Shown here: piece after piece, positions 23,465 to 32,598 of the stretch
Layout of the letters: each line of letters starts with the position of its first letter
How positions within the stretch are numbered: position 1 is the first letter of the stretch
Source: Hymenobacter plasmatis
Lineage (GTDB): Bacteria > Bacteroidota > Bacteroidia > Cytophagales > Hymenobacteraceae
Length of the DNA: 44,875 nt
Direction: 5' to 3'
NCBI RefSeq assembly: GCF_020711255.1
Contig: NZ_JAJFAW010000034.1
Location: forward strand, 1 to 44,875
Position numbers and translations under genes: made by a program
Notes under the pieces: generated by a model
The model's input: the letters and a program-made list of their open reading frames with translations, nothing else
Database searches by the model: none
Told to the model about the DNA's origin: nothing

Positions 23465-25033
23465 TTACAGCGGAATGTTGCCGTGTTTTTTGCGTGGCAA
23501 TACATCCACTTTGTTCTCCAGCATTTTGAAAGCGCGTATCAATTTCTGACGCGTTTGTGAAGGCAGGATGACTTCATCTACGAAACCGCGGTGGGCGGCG
23601 CGGTAGGGCGTGGCAAATTTCTCCTGGTACTCGTCTACCTTCTCCTGCAGCTTGGCGGCGGGGTCGTCGGCCGTGGCAATTTCGCGCTTGAAGATGATTT
23701 CAGCCGCACCCTTGGCGCCCATCACGGCGATTTCGGCGGTGGGCCAGGCGTAGTTCATGTCGGCGCCGATGTGCTTGGAGTTCATCACATCATATGCCCC
23801 GCCGTAGGCCTTGCGGGTGATGACGGTGATGCGCGGCACGGTGGCTTCGCAGAACGCGTAAAGCAGCTTGGCGCCGTTGGTGATGATGCCGCGCCACTCC
23901 TGGTCGGTGCCGGGCAGGAAGCCGGGCACGTCTTCCAGCACCAGCAGCGGAATGTTGAACGAGTCGCAGAAGCGCACAAAGCGCGCAGCCTTGGTGCTGG
24001 CGTTGATGTCGAGCACGCCAGCCAGCACAGCCGGCTGGTTGCCCACGATGCCGATGCTACGGCCCGCGAGGCGCGCAAAGCCCACCACGATGTTCTCCGC
24101 GAAATTCTGGTGGACTTCCAGGAAGGAATCGGCGTCGATGATGCCTTCAATCACCTCCCGCATGTCGTAGGGCTGGTTGGCGTTGTCGGGTATCAGCTTG
24201 TCGAGCACTGGGCGGCTTTCGTCGCCGCTGGCGTCGTAGGGCTGGTTGGGAGCCGTTTCCTCGCAGTTCTGCGGCATGTAGCTCAGCAGCTGCTTGAGGT
24301 GCGTGATGCAGGCCACCTCGTTGGCGCAGCTGAAGTGCGTGACGCCGCTTTTGGCCGAGTGGGTGCTGGCGCCGCCCAGCTCTTCGCTGGTCACTTCTTC
24401 GTGGGTCACGGTCTTCACCACGTTCGGGCCGGTCACGAACATGTAGCTCGTGTGCTCCACCATCAGAATGAAGTCGGTGATGGCCGGCGAATACACGGCA
24501 CCGCCCGCGCACGGCCCCATAATGGCCGAGAGCTGCGGCACCACCCCCGAGGCCAGGGTATTCTTATAAAAGATGTCGGCGTAGCCACCCAGGCTCACCA
24601 CGCCTTCCTGAATACGGGCGCCGCCGGAGTCGTTTAGCCCAATAACCGGGGCGCCGTTCTTCATGGCCAGGTCCATGATTTTGACGATTTTCTCGGCGTG
24701 GGTTTCGCTCAGCGAGCCCCCGAAAACCGTGAAATCCTGGGAGAAGACGTACACCAGGCGGCCGTTCACGGTGCCGTAGCCGGTTACCACGCCGTCGCCG
24801 AGGTAGTGTTCTTTGTCGAGGCCAAAGTCCTTGGCCCGGTGCATCACAAACTTGCCAATTTCTTCGAACGAGCCTTCGTCCATCAGCAAATCAACCCGTT
24901 CGCGGGCGGTGAGCTTGCCTTTTTTGTGTTGGGAATCGATGCGGGCCTGGCCACCGCCGAGCAGGGCTTCTTCGTTTTTACGGGCCAGCAGGTCGGTTTT
25001 GGTAAGGTGGGCGTGAGCGTGCGGGTCGGGCAT
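23465..25033 (-). CDS. Acyl-CoA carboxylase carboxyltransferase (beta) subunit
   Basis: A 522-residue biotin-dependent carboxyltransferase of the propionyl/methylcrotonyl-CoA carboxylase beta type. It moves CO2 from carboxybiotin to an acyl-CoA in the cytoplasm. Conserved pieces are GKLTARERVDLLMDEGSFEE, QDFTVFGGSLSETHAEKI, GLNDSGGARIQEGV (oxyanion loop), MGPCAGGAVYSPA, the C-domain oxyanion region DVPGFLPGTDQE and RKAYGGAYDVM. The start MPDPHAHAHLTK is chosen because an exact -7 box lies just upstream. No biotin carboxylase or biotin carrier gene is in the window, so its partner is elsewhere. Propionyl-CoA is the most likely substrate by resemblance. Confidence 0.92.
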   Translation of the reverse strand: MPDPHAHAHLTKTDLLARKNEEALLGGGQARIDSQHKKGKLTARERVDLLMDEGSFEEIGKFVMHRAKDFGLDKEHYLGDGVVTGYGTVNGRLVYVFSQDFTVFGGSLSETHAEKIVKIMDLAMKNGAPVIGLNDSGGARIQEGVVSLGGYADIFYKNTLASGVVPQLSAIMGPCAGGAVYSPAITDFILMVEHTSYMFVTGPNVVKTVTHEEVTSEELGGASTHSAKSGVTHFSCANEVACITHLKQLLSYMPQNCEETAPNQPYDASGDESRPVLDKLIPDNANQPYDMREVIEGIIDADSFLEVHQNFAENIVVGFARLAGRSIGIVGNQPAVLAGVLDINASTKAARFVRFCDSFNIPLLVLEDVPGFLPGTDQEWRGIITNGAKLLYAFCEATVPRITVITRKAYGGAYDVMNSKHIGADMNYAWPTAEIAVMGAKGAAEIIFKREIATADDPAAKLQEKVDEYQEKFATPYRAAHRGFVDEVILPSQTRQKLIRAFKMLENKVDVLPRKKHGNIPL

Positions 25034-25081
25034 GGAGAGTAGTGAGCGCAGCGCCGGAACTGGCGCGCGGGAGTGGGAACT

Positions 25082-25089
25082 CAAAGGTA
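25082..25089 (-). promoter_or_regulatory. Bacteroidota -7 element for the carboxyltransferase gene
   Basis: Minus-strand TACCTTTG is an exact TAnnTTTG match, 48 bp upstream of the chosen ATG. It overlaps the alternative start 17 codons upstream, which decides against that start. Confidence 0.6.
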
Positions 25090-25190
25090 GGTTACGGGTA
25101 GATTATGGACGTGTTTCCGTAAGGCCTTACGGGGCGCTACCAAAAAGTAGAACGTCAAGCTGAGGGCAGCAATGCAGTTCGCTAGCGCCT

Positions 25191-25281
25191 CCTGTCATGC
25201 AGAGCGCAGCGCAGCATCTTATCAGGTTCGAACGAGTCGTTCCACGGCGATAAGATGCTTCGCTGCGCTCTGCATGACAGG
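25191..25281. repeat. Palindromic REP-like element, copy D
   Basis: Inverted arms of 33 bp with one mismatch, opening CCTGTCATGCAGAGCGCAGC and meeting at CATCTTATC / GATAAGATG, around a 25-bp spacer. Nearly identical to copy A. It lies just downstream of the S9 peptidase gene. Confidence 0.92.
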
Positions 25282-25306
25282 CGATTATTGACAGGCGATT
25301 GAGTTC

Positions 25307-27454
25307 CTACAGATTCTTGCCCAACAGCTGCAGCATAAACGCATACTGCCGCGCAGTGTCGTCGATGGACTTGAAGCGGCCGGAGGCGCCGCCGTGGCCG
25401 GCGCTCATGTCGGTGTGCAGCAGGAGCTGGTTCTTGTCCGTCTTCATGGCGCGCAGCTTGGCCACCCATTTGGCCGGCTCAAAGTATTGCACCTGCGAAT
25501 CGTGCAGGCCGGTGGTAACGAGGGTGTTGGGGTAGGCCTGGGCCTTCACGTTGTCGTAGGGCGAGTACGAGAGCATGTACCGGAAGTACTCCTCGTCGGC
25601 GGGGTTGCCCCATTGGTCGTACTCGCTGGTGGTTAGCGGAATGCTGGGGTCCGACATGGTCGTGACCACGTCCACGAATGGCACGGCCACAATCACGCCC
25701 TTGTAGAGGTCGGGCCGCATGTTCATCACGGCGCCCATGAGTAGGCCCCCGGCGCTGCCACCCATGGCAAAAAGCTTGTCGGGCGCGGTGTACTGCTGCT
25801 TGGTTTTCGCACCGGCCACTTCCGCCTCATGCGGCTTGGTAAGGTAAAGGGAGCAATCGATGAAGTCGTTGAAGCTGTTTTTCTTGTGCAGCATGCGGCC
25901 GTCCTCAAACCACTGCCGGCCCATCTCCTGGCCCCCGCGAATGTTGCAGAGCGCATACACAAAGCCTCGGTTGAGCAAACTCAGGCGGGCAGAGCTGAAA
26001 GTAGGGTCCTGCGAGAAGCCGTAGGAGCCGTAGGCGTACTGGAGCAGCGGGGCGCTGCCGTCGAGCTTGGTGCCCTTCTTATACACGATGGACATCGGGA
26101 TAAAGGCATTATCGCGCGACTTTACAAACACCCGCTCCGTCACGTAGTCGCGCTTGTTGAAGCCGCCCAGCACCGTCTGCTCCTTCAGCAGCGTGCTGGT
26201 GCGCGTGCTCATGTCGTACTCAAAGGTGGAGGCCGGCGTAGTCAGCGACGTGTAGTTGTAGCGCAGCAGGGGCGTGTCCTGCTCGGCATTGATGCCGATG
26301 GTGGCCGTGTAGGCCGGCTCCTCAAATTGGAGGTAATGTTCCTGCTTGTCCTTCAGGCTGATGACGCGCAGCTGGCGCAGGCCGCCCTTGCGCTCATTGA
26401 GCACAAGGAAGTCCCGAAACAACTCGAAGTTGTCGAGGAAGATTTCGGGGTGGCGGGTGAGGGCGTCCTGCCAAGCGGTTTTGGCGGTGTTGGCCACGGG
26501 CGTTACCATCAGGCGGTAGTTGGGGGCCTGCCAGTTGGTGCGCACGTAGAACCTGTCGCCCAAGTGCTCCACGTTGTAGAGGTGGTTTTTCTCGCGGCCC
26601 AGGAAAGTCTTAAACTGGCCCGTGGGCGTGGCGGCGTCCAAGTAGCGGTACTCGGAAGAAAGTGAGCTGGATAGCTCAATTCCAATGAATTTCTTCGACT
26701 TGGTGCGGCTCACGCCCACCCGGAAAGTGTTGTCGTGCTCCTCGTAAATCAGGGCGTCGCCCTTGGGGTTGGTGCCCAGCGTGTGCCGGTACACCTGGTA
26801 GGGCAGCAGGGTGGTCACGTCTTTCTTGGTGTAGAACACGGTCTTGTTGTCGGCCGCCCACACCACTTCGCCGCCTGTGTTGGCAATGCGCTCGGGGTAG
26901 AGCTGCCCGGTGGCCAGGTTCTTAAACCGAAGCGTGTAGAGGCGGCGGCTCACCGTGTCGGCCGTGTAGGCCAGCAACTGGTTGTTGTCGCTCACGGCCC
27001 AGTCGCCGATTTGGAAATACGGCCGGCCGGCGCCCAGCTCGTTGGCGTCCAGCAGCACCTCTTCGGTTTCAATTTCGCTGCCCTTCTTGCGGCAATACAC
27101 GGGGTATTCGCCGCCCACATCGAAACGGGAATAGTAATAGTAGCCGTTGTCGCGGTACGGCACGGAGGCATCTTCCTGCTTGATGCGCCCTTTTATTTCG
27201 GCCACCAGCTTCTGCTGCGTGGCCTGGGCCCCGGCCATTTGCTTATCGTAGTAAGCGTTTTCGGCATTGAGGTACTTGAGCACCTCCGGGCTGCTGGGCT
27301 GGTTGAGCCAATAATAGTTGTCGGTGCGCGTGATGCCAAAGTTGGTGAACACCTTCGGCTTGATGGGTGCCACCGGAGCCGATTGCGCCAGCGCCGCCCC
27401 GCTGGTGAGCGCCGCACCAGCCCCCGCAAGGGCCGCTTTCTGAAGAAAATTCAT
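25307..27454 (-). CDS. S9 family oligopeptidase B-like serine protease, exported
   Basis: A 715-residue prolyl-oligopeptidase family enzyme. An N-terminal export signal (MNFLQKAALAGAGAALTSGAALA) is followed by the family start VFTNFGITRTDNYYWL. A beta-propeller spans roughly 70-420 and restricts access to small peptides. The C-terminal hydrolase has Ser near 565 (MGGSAGGLLMG), Asp near 650 (TGLHDSQVQY) and His near 684 (SAGHGGASGR). The upstream NIRGGQEMGRQW and WGNPADEEYF stretches are typical of oligopeptidase B, which cuts after basic residues. Upstream lies a strong terminator, so it has its own promoter; CTCGTTTG is a near match about 25 bp before the start. Confidence 0.93.
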   Translation of the reverse strand: MNFLQKAALAGAGAALTSGAALAQSAPVAPIKPKVFTNFGITRTDNYYWLNQPSSPEVLKYLNAENAYYDKQMAGAQATQQKLVAEIKGRIKQEDASVPYRDNGYYYYSRFDVGGEYPVYCRKKGSEIETEEVLLDANELGAGRPYFQIGDWAVSDNNQLLAYTADTVSRRLYTLRFKNLATGQLYPERIANTGGEVVWAADNKTVFYTKKDVTTLLPYQVYRHTLGTNPKGDALIYEEHDNTFRVGVSRTKSKKFIGIELSSSLSSEYRYLDAATPTGQFKTFLGREKNHLYNVEHLGDRFYVRTNWQAPNYRLMVTPVANTAKTAWQDALTRHPEIFLDNFELFRDFLVLNERKGGLRQLRVISLKDKQEHYLQFEEPAYTATIGINAEQDTPLLRYNYTSLTTPASTFEYDMSTRTSTLLKEQTVLGGFNKRDYVTERVFVKSRDNAFIPMSIVYKKGTKLDGSAPLLQYAYGSYGFSQDPTFSSARLSLLNRGFVYALCNIRGGQEMGRQWFEDGRMLHKKNSFNDFIDCSLYLTKPHEAEVAGAKTKQQYTAPDKLFAMGGSAGGLLMGAVMNMRPDLYKGVIVAVPFVDVVTTMSDPSIPLTTSEYDQWGNPADEEYFRYMLSYSPYDNVKAQAYPNTLVTTGLHDSQVQYFEPAKWVAKLRAMKTDKNQLLLHTDMSAGHGGASGRFKSIDDTARQYAFMLQLLGKNL

Positions 27455-27523
27455 GATAAGATTAGAATTGTTTCAAACGAGGCAAAGCTGGTCAATACCA
27501 GCATCCAATGTAGCATAAAGGCA

Positions 27524-27560
27524 ACAAAAAAGCCGGCTCCATTTCGGGAGCCGGCTTCTC
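27524..27560 (-). terminator. Terminator after the displaced clpC 3' fragment
   Basis: GCCGGCTCC / GGAGCCGGC stem with a 6-base loop and, on the minus strand, a T-run. A second small hairpin, TGCAGGC / GCCTGCA, lies at about 27570-27587. This is probably the original clpC terminator, now ending the polysaccharide operon. Confidence 0.9.
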
Positions 27561-27591
27561 AATTTGGGTGCAGGCTAGCGCCTGCAGGACC

Positions 27592-27902
27592 TTACTTCTT
27601 CGCGTCCGTGTCGGGCGCTTCCGGCGTTTCGGCCGGGCGCTCGTCGCTGGCCAGGTTCTGGTCTTCGCCACTCTTCGTTACACTGAACACCAGTTCCTCG
27701 GCACCATCCACATAGTCGGCCGTGATGACGTCGCCGTGCACCACCTGGGCTTTGAGGATTTCCTCGGCAATCGGGTCTTCGATGTACTTCTGAATGGCGC
27801 GGTTCAAGGGCCGGGCACCGTATTTCGGGTCGTAGCCTTTGTCCGCCACAAAATCCTTGGCCTTTTCGGTCAGCTCAACACGGTAGCCCAGGGCCTGCAC
27901 CC
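27592..27902 (-). pseudogene. Displaced 3' fragment of clpC
   Basis: An in-frame remnant encoding the last 102 residues of ClpC, from VQALGYRVEL to the TDAKK C-terminus, identical in protein sequence to the intact ClpC about 5 kb away. Homology stops abruptly at ...GCCTGCACCC; beyond it the intact gene continues and this copy runs into the tail of the glycosyltransferase operon. The adjoining codons are open upstream only to the stop codon of the glycosyltransferase, so no start is available except a GTG inside the fragment. There are 13 base differences from the intact copy, all silent, including TAA versus TAG at the stop. It is unlikely to make a functional protein. Confidence 0.92.
27593..27902. 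repeat. 310-bp direct repeat, left copy (clpC 3' end)
   Basis: It matches 32669-32978 in the same orientation, with 13 mismatches and no gaps. The last 37 bp before the breakpoint are identical in both copies. The two copies bracket the four-gene polysaccharide operon. Confidence 0.95.
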
Positions 27903-27924
27903 CTTGGCTAAATTTAAGTTGATG

Positions 27925-28806
27925 TTAAACGGGAAATTTTGAAACAAGGCGCTTTACTCGATTCAAAACTTTATGCACTCGCGGGTATTGATAGGAAAAT
28001 AAAATCGTTTTCACCCGCTTCATTACCAATGGGTATAAAATTGGTTGTTGCTGTATGTACTCGTAGAGCCATTTAAGGAATCGAACCCGAATGCTCACGT
28101 AATCTCCAATGTTATGTGATGTATGCACCAGCGAATCAGGACGTTGTCTGTATACATTAAAACAAGATGAGGACAAATACACTGACGCGTTCAGATAAAT
28201 TTTAATGAGTAATGTCTGGTCATCGTACATGCCCCTAAAAGATTCATCAAACAGGCCATATTGCATTAAAGTCTTCTTTCTTACTACCATCGCGCAAATA
28301 CAAGGGGCTGCACCATGCCCGAGAGGGTATAAGTTAAGTATTAATTCATAAGGGGGGATAAGGATATTTTGTGGCCCTCCAACTGGGGTAATTATATCCG
28401 TAGTGTTTTGGTCTTTCCAGCTATACCAATAAAGGGTAGCTTCGCAGACCATTTCAGCGTCCGGGTTTTTTTGAAACAGGAGGGCTTGGTTTTGCAAATA
28501 TTCCGGCAACCAGATATCATCGCCGTCAAGGAAGGCAATGAAATCGCCTTTAGCTAGACTTATGCCAATGTTTCGACTCGCACTAGCGCCTTTGTTTTTG
28601 CGACCATCATGTTCATGATAATGTATTTTCTCCGGATACTGTTCTGCATACTCGCGAGCCATAGCCGTGCTGCTGTCTGTTGACCCATCATTAATTAAAA
28701 TTAACTGCCAATTAGCGTAGTTTTGTCGTAGAACGCTTCTTATACTTTCTTCTAAAAACTTTTCTTGGTTTAAGAAGCATGTAATAATTGAGATAAGAGG
28801 AGGCAT
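27925..28806 (-). CDS. Family 2 glycosyltransferase
   Basis: A 293-residue GT-A fold glycosyltransferase that would transfer a sugar from a nucleotide donor at the inner face of the membrane. MPPLISIITCFLNQEKFLEE is the standard GT2 start; this ATG lies 10 bp after the preceding stop, whereas the longer frame would overlap it by 83 bp. Key motifs are INDGSTDSS (38-46) and the metal-binding FLDGDDIW (92-99). The C-terminal part has no membrane helices. It is the last gene of the operon, and its stop codon lies 24 bp before the displaced clpC fragment. The gene is visibly AT-rich compared with the chromosome around it, indicating transfer. The sugar and acceptor are unknown. Confidence 0.9.
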   Translation of the reverse strand: MPPLISIITCFLNQEKFLEESIRSVLRQNYANWQLILINDGSTDSSTAMAREYAEQYPEKIHYHEHDGRKNKGASASRNIGISLAKGDFIAFLDGDDIWLPEYLQNQALLFQKNPDAEMVCEATLYWYSWKDQNTTDIITPVGGPQNILIPPYELILNLYPLGHGAAPCICAMVVRKKTLMQYGLFDESFRGMYDDQTLLIKIYLNASVYLSSSCFNVYRQRPDSLVHTSHNIGDYVSIRVRFLKWLYEYIQQQPILYPLVMKRVKTILFSYQYPRVHKVLNRVKRLVSKFPV

Positions 28807-28816
28807 TTGCGCGTTT

Positions 28817-29836
28817 TTAATAGTATCTAAACCAATTTTTAATTGTTTTTTTAAAAATGGCCCCCTGCCAATCCTTGACTTGGAACCTTCCCAGTTCAAA
28901 CAAATCTGAGTTATTATTAACAGTTTGATGGCGAGTGCTTACTCCTGATTGAAAACCACTATTAGAAACTATGTATTTCGTATCTGGAGAAAAGTCTCCA
29001 TAAGGGTATGCAAAATGCTCTATTACTGTTTTCAATTCTCTTTCGAGGGTTTGTTTGCCTTGTATAACTTCCATAATTTGTTCCTCTATGGGTAATGAGG
29101 GTAACGATGGATGCGTGGCGGTATGCCCTCCAATTTGGAACAGCCCATTTGAAGCTAATTGCAGCATTCCAGGAACTGTTATTGTTGTATATTCTTGCCG
29201 AGCTTTTTCGGCAGGGGATAACGACCATAAATTCAGCGAATTAATAGTTGATTTGATTTCTTCATGGGGTGCATATTTCAAAGCTTTCCAAAGAAGCATA
29301 AATAAAGCCGTTCGCCGAGTAGGAGCGGTTGAAGAGGCAGCCCAACTTTGATGCTGATGACGAATAGTAGGGGTTAATTCTTCTTCTTCTTGCAAGTCAT
29401 ATTCTAAAAGCTCCCCTGCGAGACGAATTGACAATAGTCTAGGTAATTTAATGGTATGAATTATAATTCGCTCTAATTCATCCCACCAAAATTCTTGCTC
29501 CGACCCTAATTTATCAGTAGGAATAAAAAAGGTTGCTGGTATCCCATAGTGTTCTAAAAGAGGTTTTGCTAATGTATAATTATCTCTATATCCGTCATCG
29601 AACGTTAGCACGATGCTGCCTCGTTTTACATTCTTGCTTTTTAGCTGTTCTATCAAAGTATTATATGGGACAACGCGCCCAGATTGCTTTAAAACTTGGA
29701 GGTGTTGCTCGAAATGAAGCGGACTGACTGCTAACTGCCAAGGGTCATAATCTGTATTCTTAATACTGTGGTACATTAGGACAACAGCATTAGGGTTTAA
29801 TTGATTGTTAATCCGCGTTTTTAGAAGTGAAACCAT
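28817..29836 (-). CDS. Polysaccharide deacetylase (NodB/CE4 type)
   Basis: A 339-residue protein with a NodB homology domain that removes N- or O-acetyl groups from sugars. Motif 1 is TFDDGY with the Asp pair at 80-81, motif 2 is GGHTATHPSL with H238 and H242 as metal ligands, and motif 3 is FAYPYGDF near 280. About 150 residues separate motif 1 from motif 2, a large insert seen in capsule- and O-antigen-cluster deacetylases. No signal peptide is visible, so it probably acts on a lipid-linked or nucleotide sugar intermediate in the cytoplasm. The start ATG overlaps the stop of the preceding gene as TAATG, implying translational coupling. AT-rich like its neighbours. Confidence 0.9.
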   Translation of the reverse strand: MVSLLKTRINNQLNPNAVVLMYHSIKNTDYDPWQLAVSPLHFEQHLQVLKQSGRVVPYNTLIEQLKSKNVKRGSIVLTFDDGYRDNYTLAKPLLEHYGIPATFFIPTDKLGSEQEFWWDELERIIIHTIKLPRLLSIRLAGELLEYDLQEEEELTPTIRHQHQSWAASSTAPTRRTALFMLLWKALKYAPHEEIKSTINSLNLWSLSPAEKARQEYTTITVPGMLQLASNGLFQIGGHTATHPSLPSLPIEEQIMEVIQGKQTLERELKTVIEHFAYPYGDFSPDTKYIVSNSGFQSGVSTRHQTVNNNSDLFELGRFQVKDWQGAIFKKTIKNWFRYY

Positions 29837-31440
29837 TATGATTTTGGCTTAAAGGCTTTTGCCGTGATAATAAGTTGATAATGGGGGTCGTTAAAGTTTA
29901 AATGTTCATAGCTTATCTCTGGAACACCCATTCCAAAGAGAAATGCTGCTGATGTTAAAACATTTCCATGGGTTTCTATTTCTAATTGAGCCAACGGAAA
30001 GCTTTCATTTAGCAATCGTTTTATTGCACCCTTTGTAAATGACCAAAGCCAAGTGTCTTCCCATTCGCCATAATCAATTTGACTTATTCCAGGTACAGTT
30101 AACAACAGGGCTCCACCCGGCTTTAATATTCTAAAGCACGTTTCTAATGCACCTTTAAAATCATATATTAAATGAAGGGTCTGAGTCAATATAATGCAAT
30201 CAAATAAATCACTGGGAATGTGGGGTGCATTACTTAAATCTCCTGTATAAGTTGCTCCCGTATTAGTGTCATCAACATGCAAAATATCGCTCTTAATAAC
30301 TGATTCACCGCCGAATTTTATAGTATATATATTATCGCCAACTTCCAAAACGTGTCCAGAAATAAGGGTGGCATTTTTTTTCAAAAATGATTCGATGTAG
30401 TAGCGGTCAATAGGGCCTCCACGGTCGTAACCAAAAACAGTGCTAAACGGCTGGACACGATTAAGGCTGCCCATATTAACCACCTTCCTGCTTGCTGAAA
30501 TTTTATATAAATAAGGAAAAAAGGCCTCAGGTGTATATTTCTTTACTAAACGTTTGACATGATAAAGCATGACTGAGAATGCAGTTGAAATGAAAAGAGT
30601 AAAATTTTTGAATAAAAGTTGGATTGAGGTTTTACTAAAATTTGTGTAAAACGATTTCCTTGATTCCATCAGCCGACTTGTGAGCTGAATGATATAGCGT
30701 TTCTGCGTCTCTCTAATTCCTGTTTGTAAAGCATTATGCTCTTCTTGATTGCGTAAGAATTTAAGCTGGTTTCTTAAGACTTGTCCAATGGTCTTATGCA
30801 TTAAAGGGATATTGCCTGACATACTACTATCATATGTTCGATAAACCGCAATTTTTTTGGAATGATGAATCACATCATAATTGCGAGCTATCCGTAGGCA
30901 CAAATCGTAGTCTTCACAAACTAACAAGTCTACGTCATAAGGGTAAAGTGGAAGTGCCCAACGTCGAAACAAAATTGTCGCGTGCATATGAATGTAGTTG
31001 CCCCGAAGTAAATTGAGGTAATGGTCTGTTTCTACGGCATCTGAAATAGTGAGGAGCCAATTCCCGTTTCTATCTACTCTATCGTGCGCACCCGATACGA
31101 AAGCAGCTTTAGGATTTTCTTGTAAATAGGTCAGGTTAATACTTATCGCATCAGGGAAGAGCCAGTCATCTGCATCTAAAAAAACTAAAAAGTCACCTTT
31201 GCTCTCTTGAAACCCCTTGTTTCGGGCACTAGAAAGGCCTTGGTTATACTGGTGCACATAAATAATTTCGTTAAATAAAACGCATATCTCATGTGTGTTG
31301 TCAGTAGAACCATCATCAACTACTATGACTTCGACATTTTCCCACGTTTGCCCCCTTGCGCTTAATATTGAATCAAGCAAATACTCGCCTTGATTGAAAC
31401 AAGGGATAATAACAGAAACTAAAGGGCCTTTTTTTTGCAT
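29836..31440 (-). CDS. Glycosyltransferase family 2 fused to a methyltransferase-like domain
   Basis: A 534-residue two-domain protein. Residues 1-230 are a GT2 catalytic domain with VSVIIPCFNQGEYL (8-21), VVDDGSTDN (40-48) and FLDADDW (87-93). A helical linker of about 100 residues follows. Residues of about 360-534 resemble a class I SAM methyltransferase: HVLEVGDN replaces the usual VLDxGCGxG motif, then SDILHVDD, FDCIILTQTLHLIYD and ILKPGGALLLTVPGIS. It could extend a glycan and cap or decorate it by methylation, which in some O-antigens ends chain growth (inference). The altered glycine motif leaves activity open. It is coupled to the deacetylase by a TAATG overlap. Confidence 0.85.
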   Translation of the reverse strand: MQKKGPLVSVIIPCFNQGEYLLDSILSARGQTWENVEVIVVDDGSTDNTHEICVLFNEIIYVHQYNQGLSSARNKGFQESKGDFLVFLDADDWLFPDAISINLTYLQENPKAAFVSGAHDRVDRNGNWLLTISDAVETDHYLNLLRGNYIHMHATILFRRWALPLYPYDVDLLVCEDYDLCLRIARNYDVIHHSKKIAVYRTYDSSMSGNIPLMHKTIGQVLRNQLKFLRNQEEHNALQTGIRETQKRYIIQLTSRLMESRKSFYTNFSKTSIQLLFKNFTLFISTAFSVMLYHVKRLVKKYTPEAFFPYLYKISASRKVVNMGSLNRVQPFSTVFGYDRGGPIDRYYIESFLKKNATLISGHVLEVGDNIYTIKFGGESVIKSDILHVDDTNTGATYTGDLSNAPHIPSDLFDCIILTQTLHLIYDFKGALETCFRILKPGGALLLTVPGISQIDYGEWEDTWLWSFTKGAIKRLLNESFPLAQLEIETHGNVLTSAAFLFGMGVPEISYEHLNFNDPHYQLIITAKAFKPKS

Positions 31441-31471
31441 GAATAAAATTTAGAACTTTTGGAATGTATTA

Positions 31472-32503
31472 TTAGACGTGTACTCTTGTGTTCCAGGAGA
31501 TTAAACTTTTAACGCCAATCTTAAGTTTGGTAGTTAATGATAAAGTGGATTTGAATGGTTTATGACTTAAGAAAACAGGTATAATCAGCCCAGGAGAATA
31601 CTTTAGTATTTGGTTAAGCGCCATTTCCCATAACTGGGAGAAAAATAGATTTAAATCTAATTGTTTAAAAACCTTAAGCTTTAGATTTTGGAAACATATT
31701 AAACGTGCCATTTTAATAAAATTGCTGTATTTATCTACGCTATCAGATTCGTCTGCATAAATACTCAAGCAGCCAACAAAATCCGGTGTTAATATACCTA
31801 AGTTAAATCCAAGGCCTTGTAGATAATTGTAAATAATTAAGCCAGATTCTTTACGCTGTATAGACTTCTTTGTTGAGCTTACTTGTTGGTTATGAATACG
31901 ATACTTTAATAGCATTTCGTCGAGATTATGAAACCTAGTTCGGTTTATTAATTGAGTCCACAGGTCATAGTCTTCCGCGTATAAGAAAGCAGTATTATAA
32001 TTACTGTTGTTTTCTGCCATCAAGCTTTTGCGAATCATTACAGTTGGATGCCATATAGGACAATAACTCATAAGGGCAATTCGAATGCTTTCATGGTCTT
32101 TAGGGACCATCATTTTATCCAACCTGTCACCAAATAGCTCAACTTGACTTCCACAAACACCTACGTCAGGGTTTGTAATTAAATAGCTGAGTTGCTTTTG
32201 TAACCTATCAGGTTTTGCAATATCATCGGCATCCATGCGGGCTATAAAATCACCTTTAGCTAATTTAAGCCCTTCGTTTAAATGGCGAACATAACCGGTA
32301 TTTACAGAATGGTGAAAAACAGTAAGCCGTTTGTCTTTATATTTCTTAATTAGGGCCAAGCTGTTATCAGTGGACCCATCGTCAAATATTAAAAACTCAA
32401 AGTTTTTATAAGATTGATTTATGATGCTGTTAATTGCTTCCTCAATATATAATTCCGAATTAAAAACAGGCATTATAACTGTAACAAAAGGATTATTGCC
32501 CAT
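31472..32503 (-). CDS. Family 2 glycosyltransferase, first gene of the island operon
   Basis: A 343-residue GT2 enzyme. FVTVIMPVFNSELYIEEAIN opens the fold; FDDGSTDNS (40-48) and ARMDADDIAKPDR (88-100) are the nucleotide- and metal-binding motifs. The ARMDADD form is common in O-antigen and capsule glycosyltransferases. It leads the four-gene unit, with a 31-bp gap to the fused gene. The promoter must lie in the 95 bp between its start and the clpC terminator; TATTATTG, one mismatch from the -7 consensus, is the only candidate. Base composition is AT-rich. The product is probably a surface polysaccharide, with no polymerase or flippase gene present here. Confidence 0.9.
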   Translation of the reverse strand: MGNNPFVTVIMPVFNSELYIEEAINSIINQSYKNFEFLIFDDGSTDNSLALIKKYKDKRLTVFHHSVNTGYVRHLNEGLKLAKGDFIARMDADDIAKPDRLQKQLSYLITNPDVGVCGSQVELFGDRLDKMMVPKDHESIRIALMSYCPIWHPTVMIRKSLMAENNSNYNTAFLYAEDYDLWTQLINRTRFHNLDEMLLKYRIHNQQVSSTKKSIQRKESGLIIYNYLQGLGFNLGILTPDFVGCLSIYADESDSVDKYSNFIKMARLICFQNLKLKVFKQLDLNLFFSQLWEMALNQILKYSPGLIIPVFLSHKPFKSTLSLTTKLKIGVKSLISWNTRVHV

Positions 32504-32598
32504 GTGGATTATTGGCTGCTTATGCTAAGAGTTTGGCAATAATAAGATTTTTTTGTTGAAGAACGTGATATATGGCCTTATCGTCAGTGAAAGAGTAT

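Noticed and set aside
27592..27900. Displaced clpC fragment as a functional small gene
   Set aside because: It begins in the middle of the ClpC D2 domain with only a GTG that is a Val codon in the intact gene, and has no upstream signals of its own.
28807..28899. Longer start for the last glycosyltransferase
   Set aside because: It would overlap the deacetylase gene by 83 bp and adds no conserved sequence; the internal ATG has normal operon spacing.
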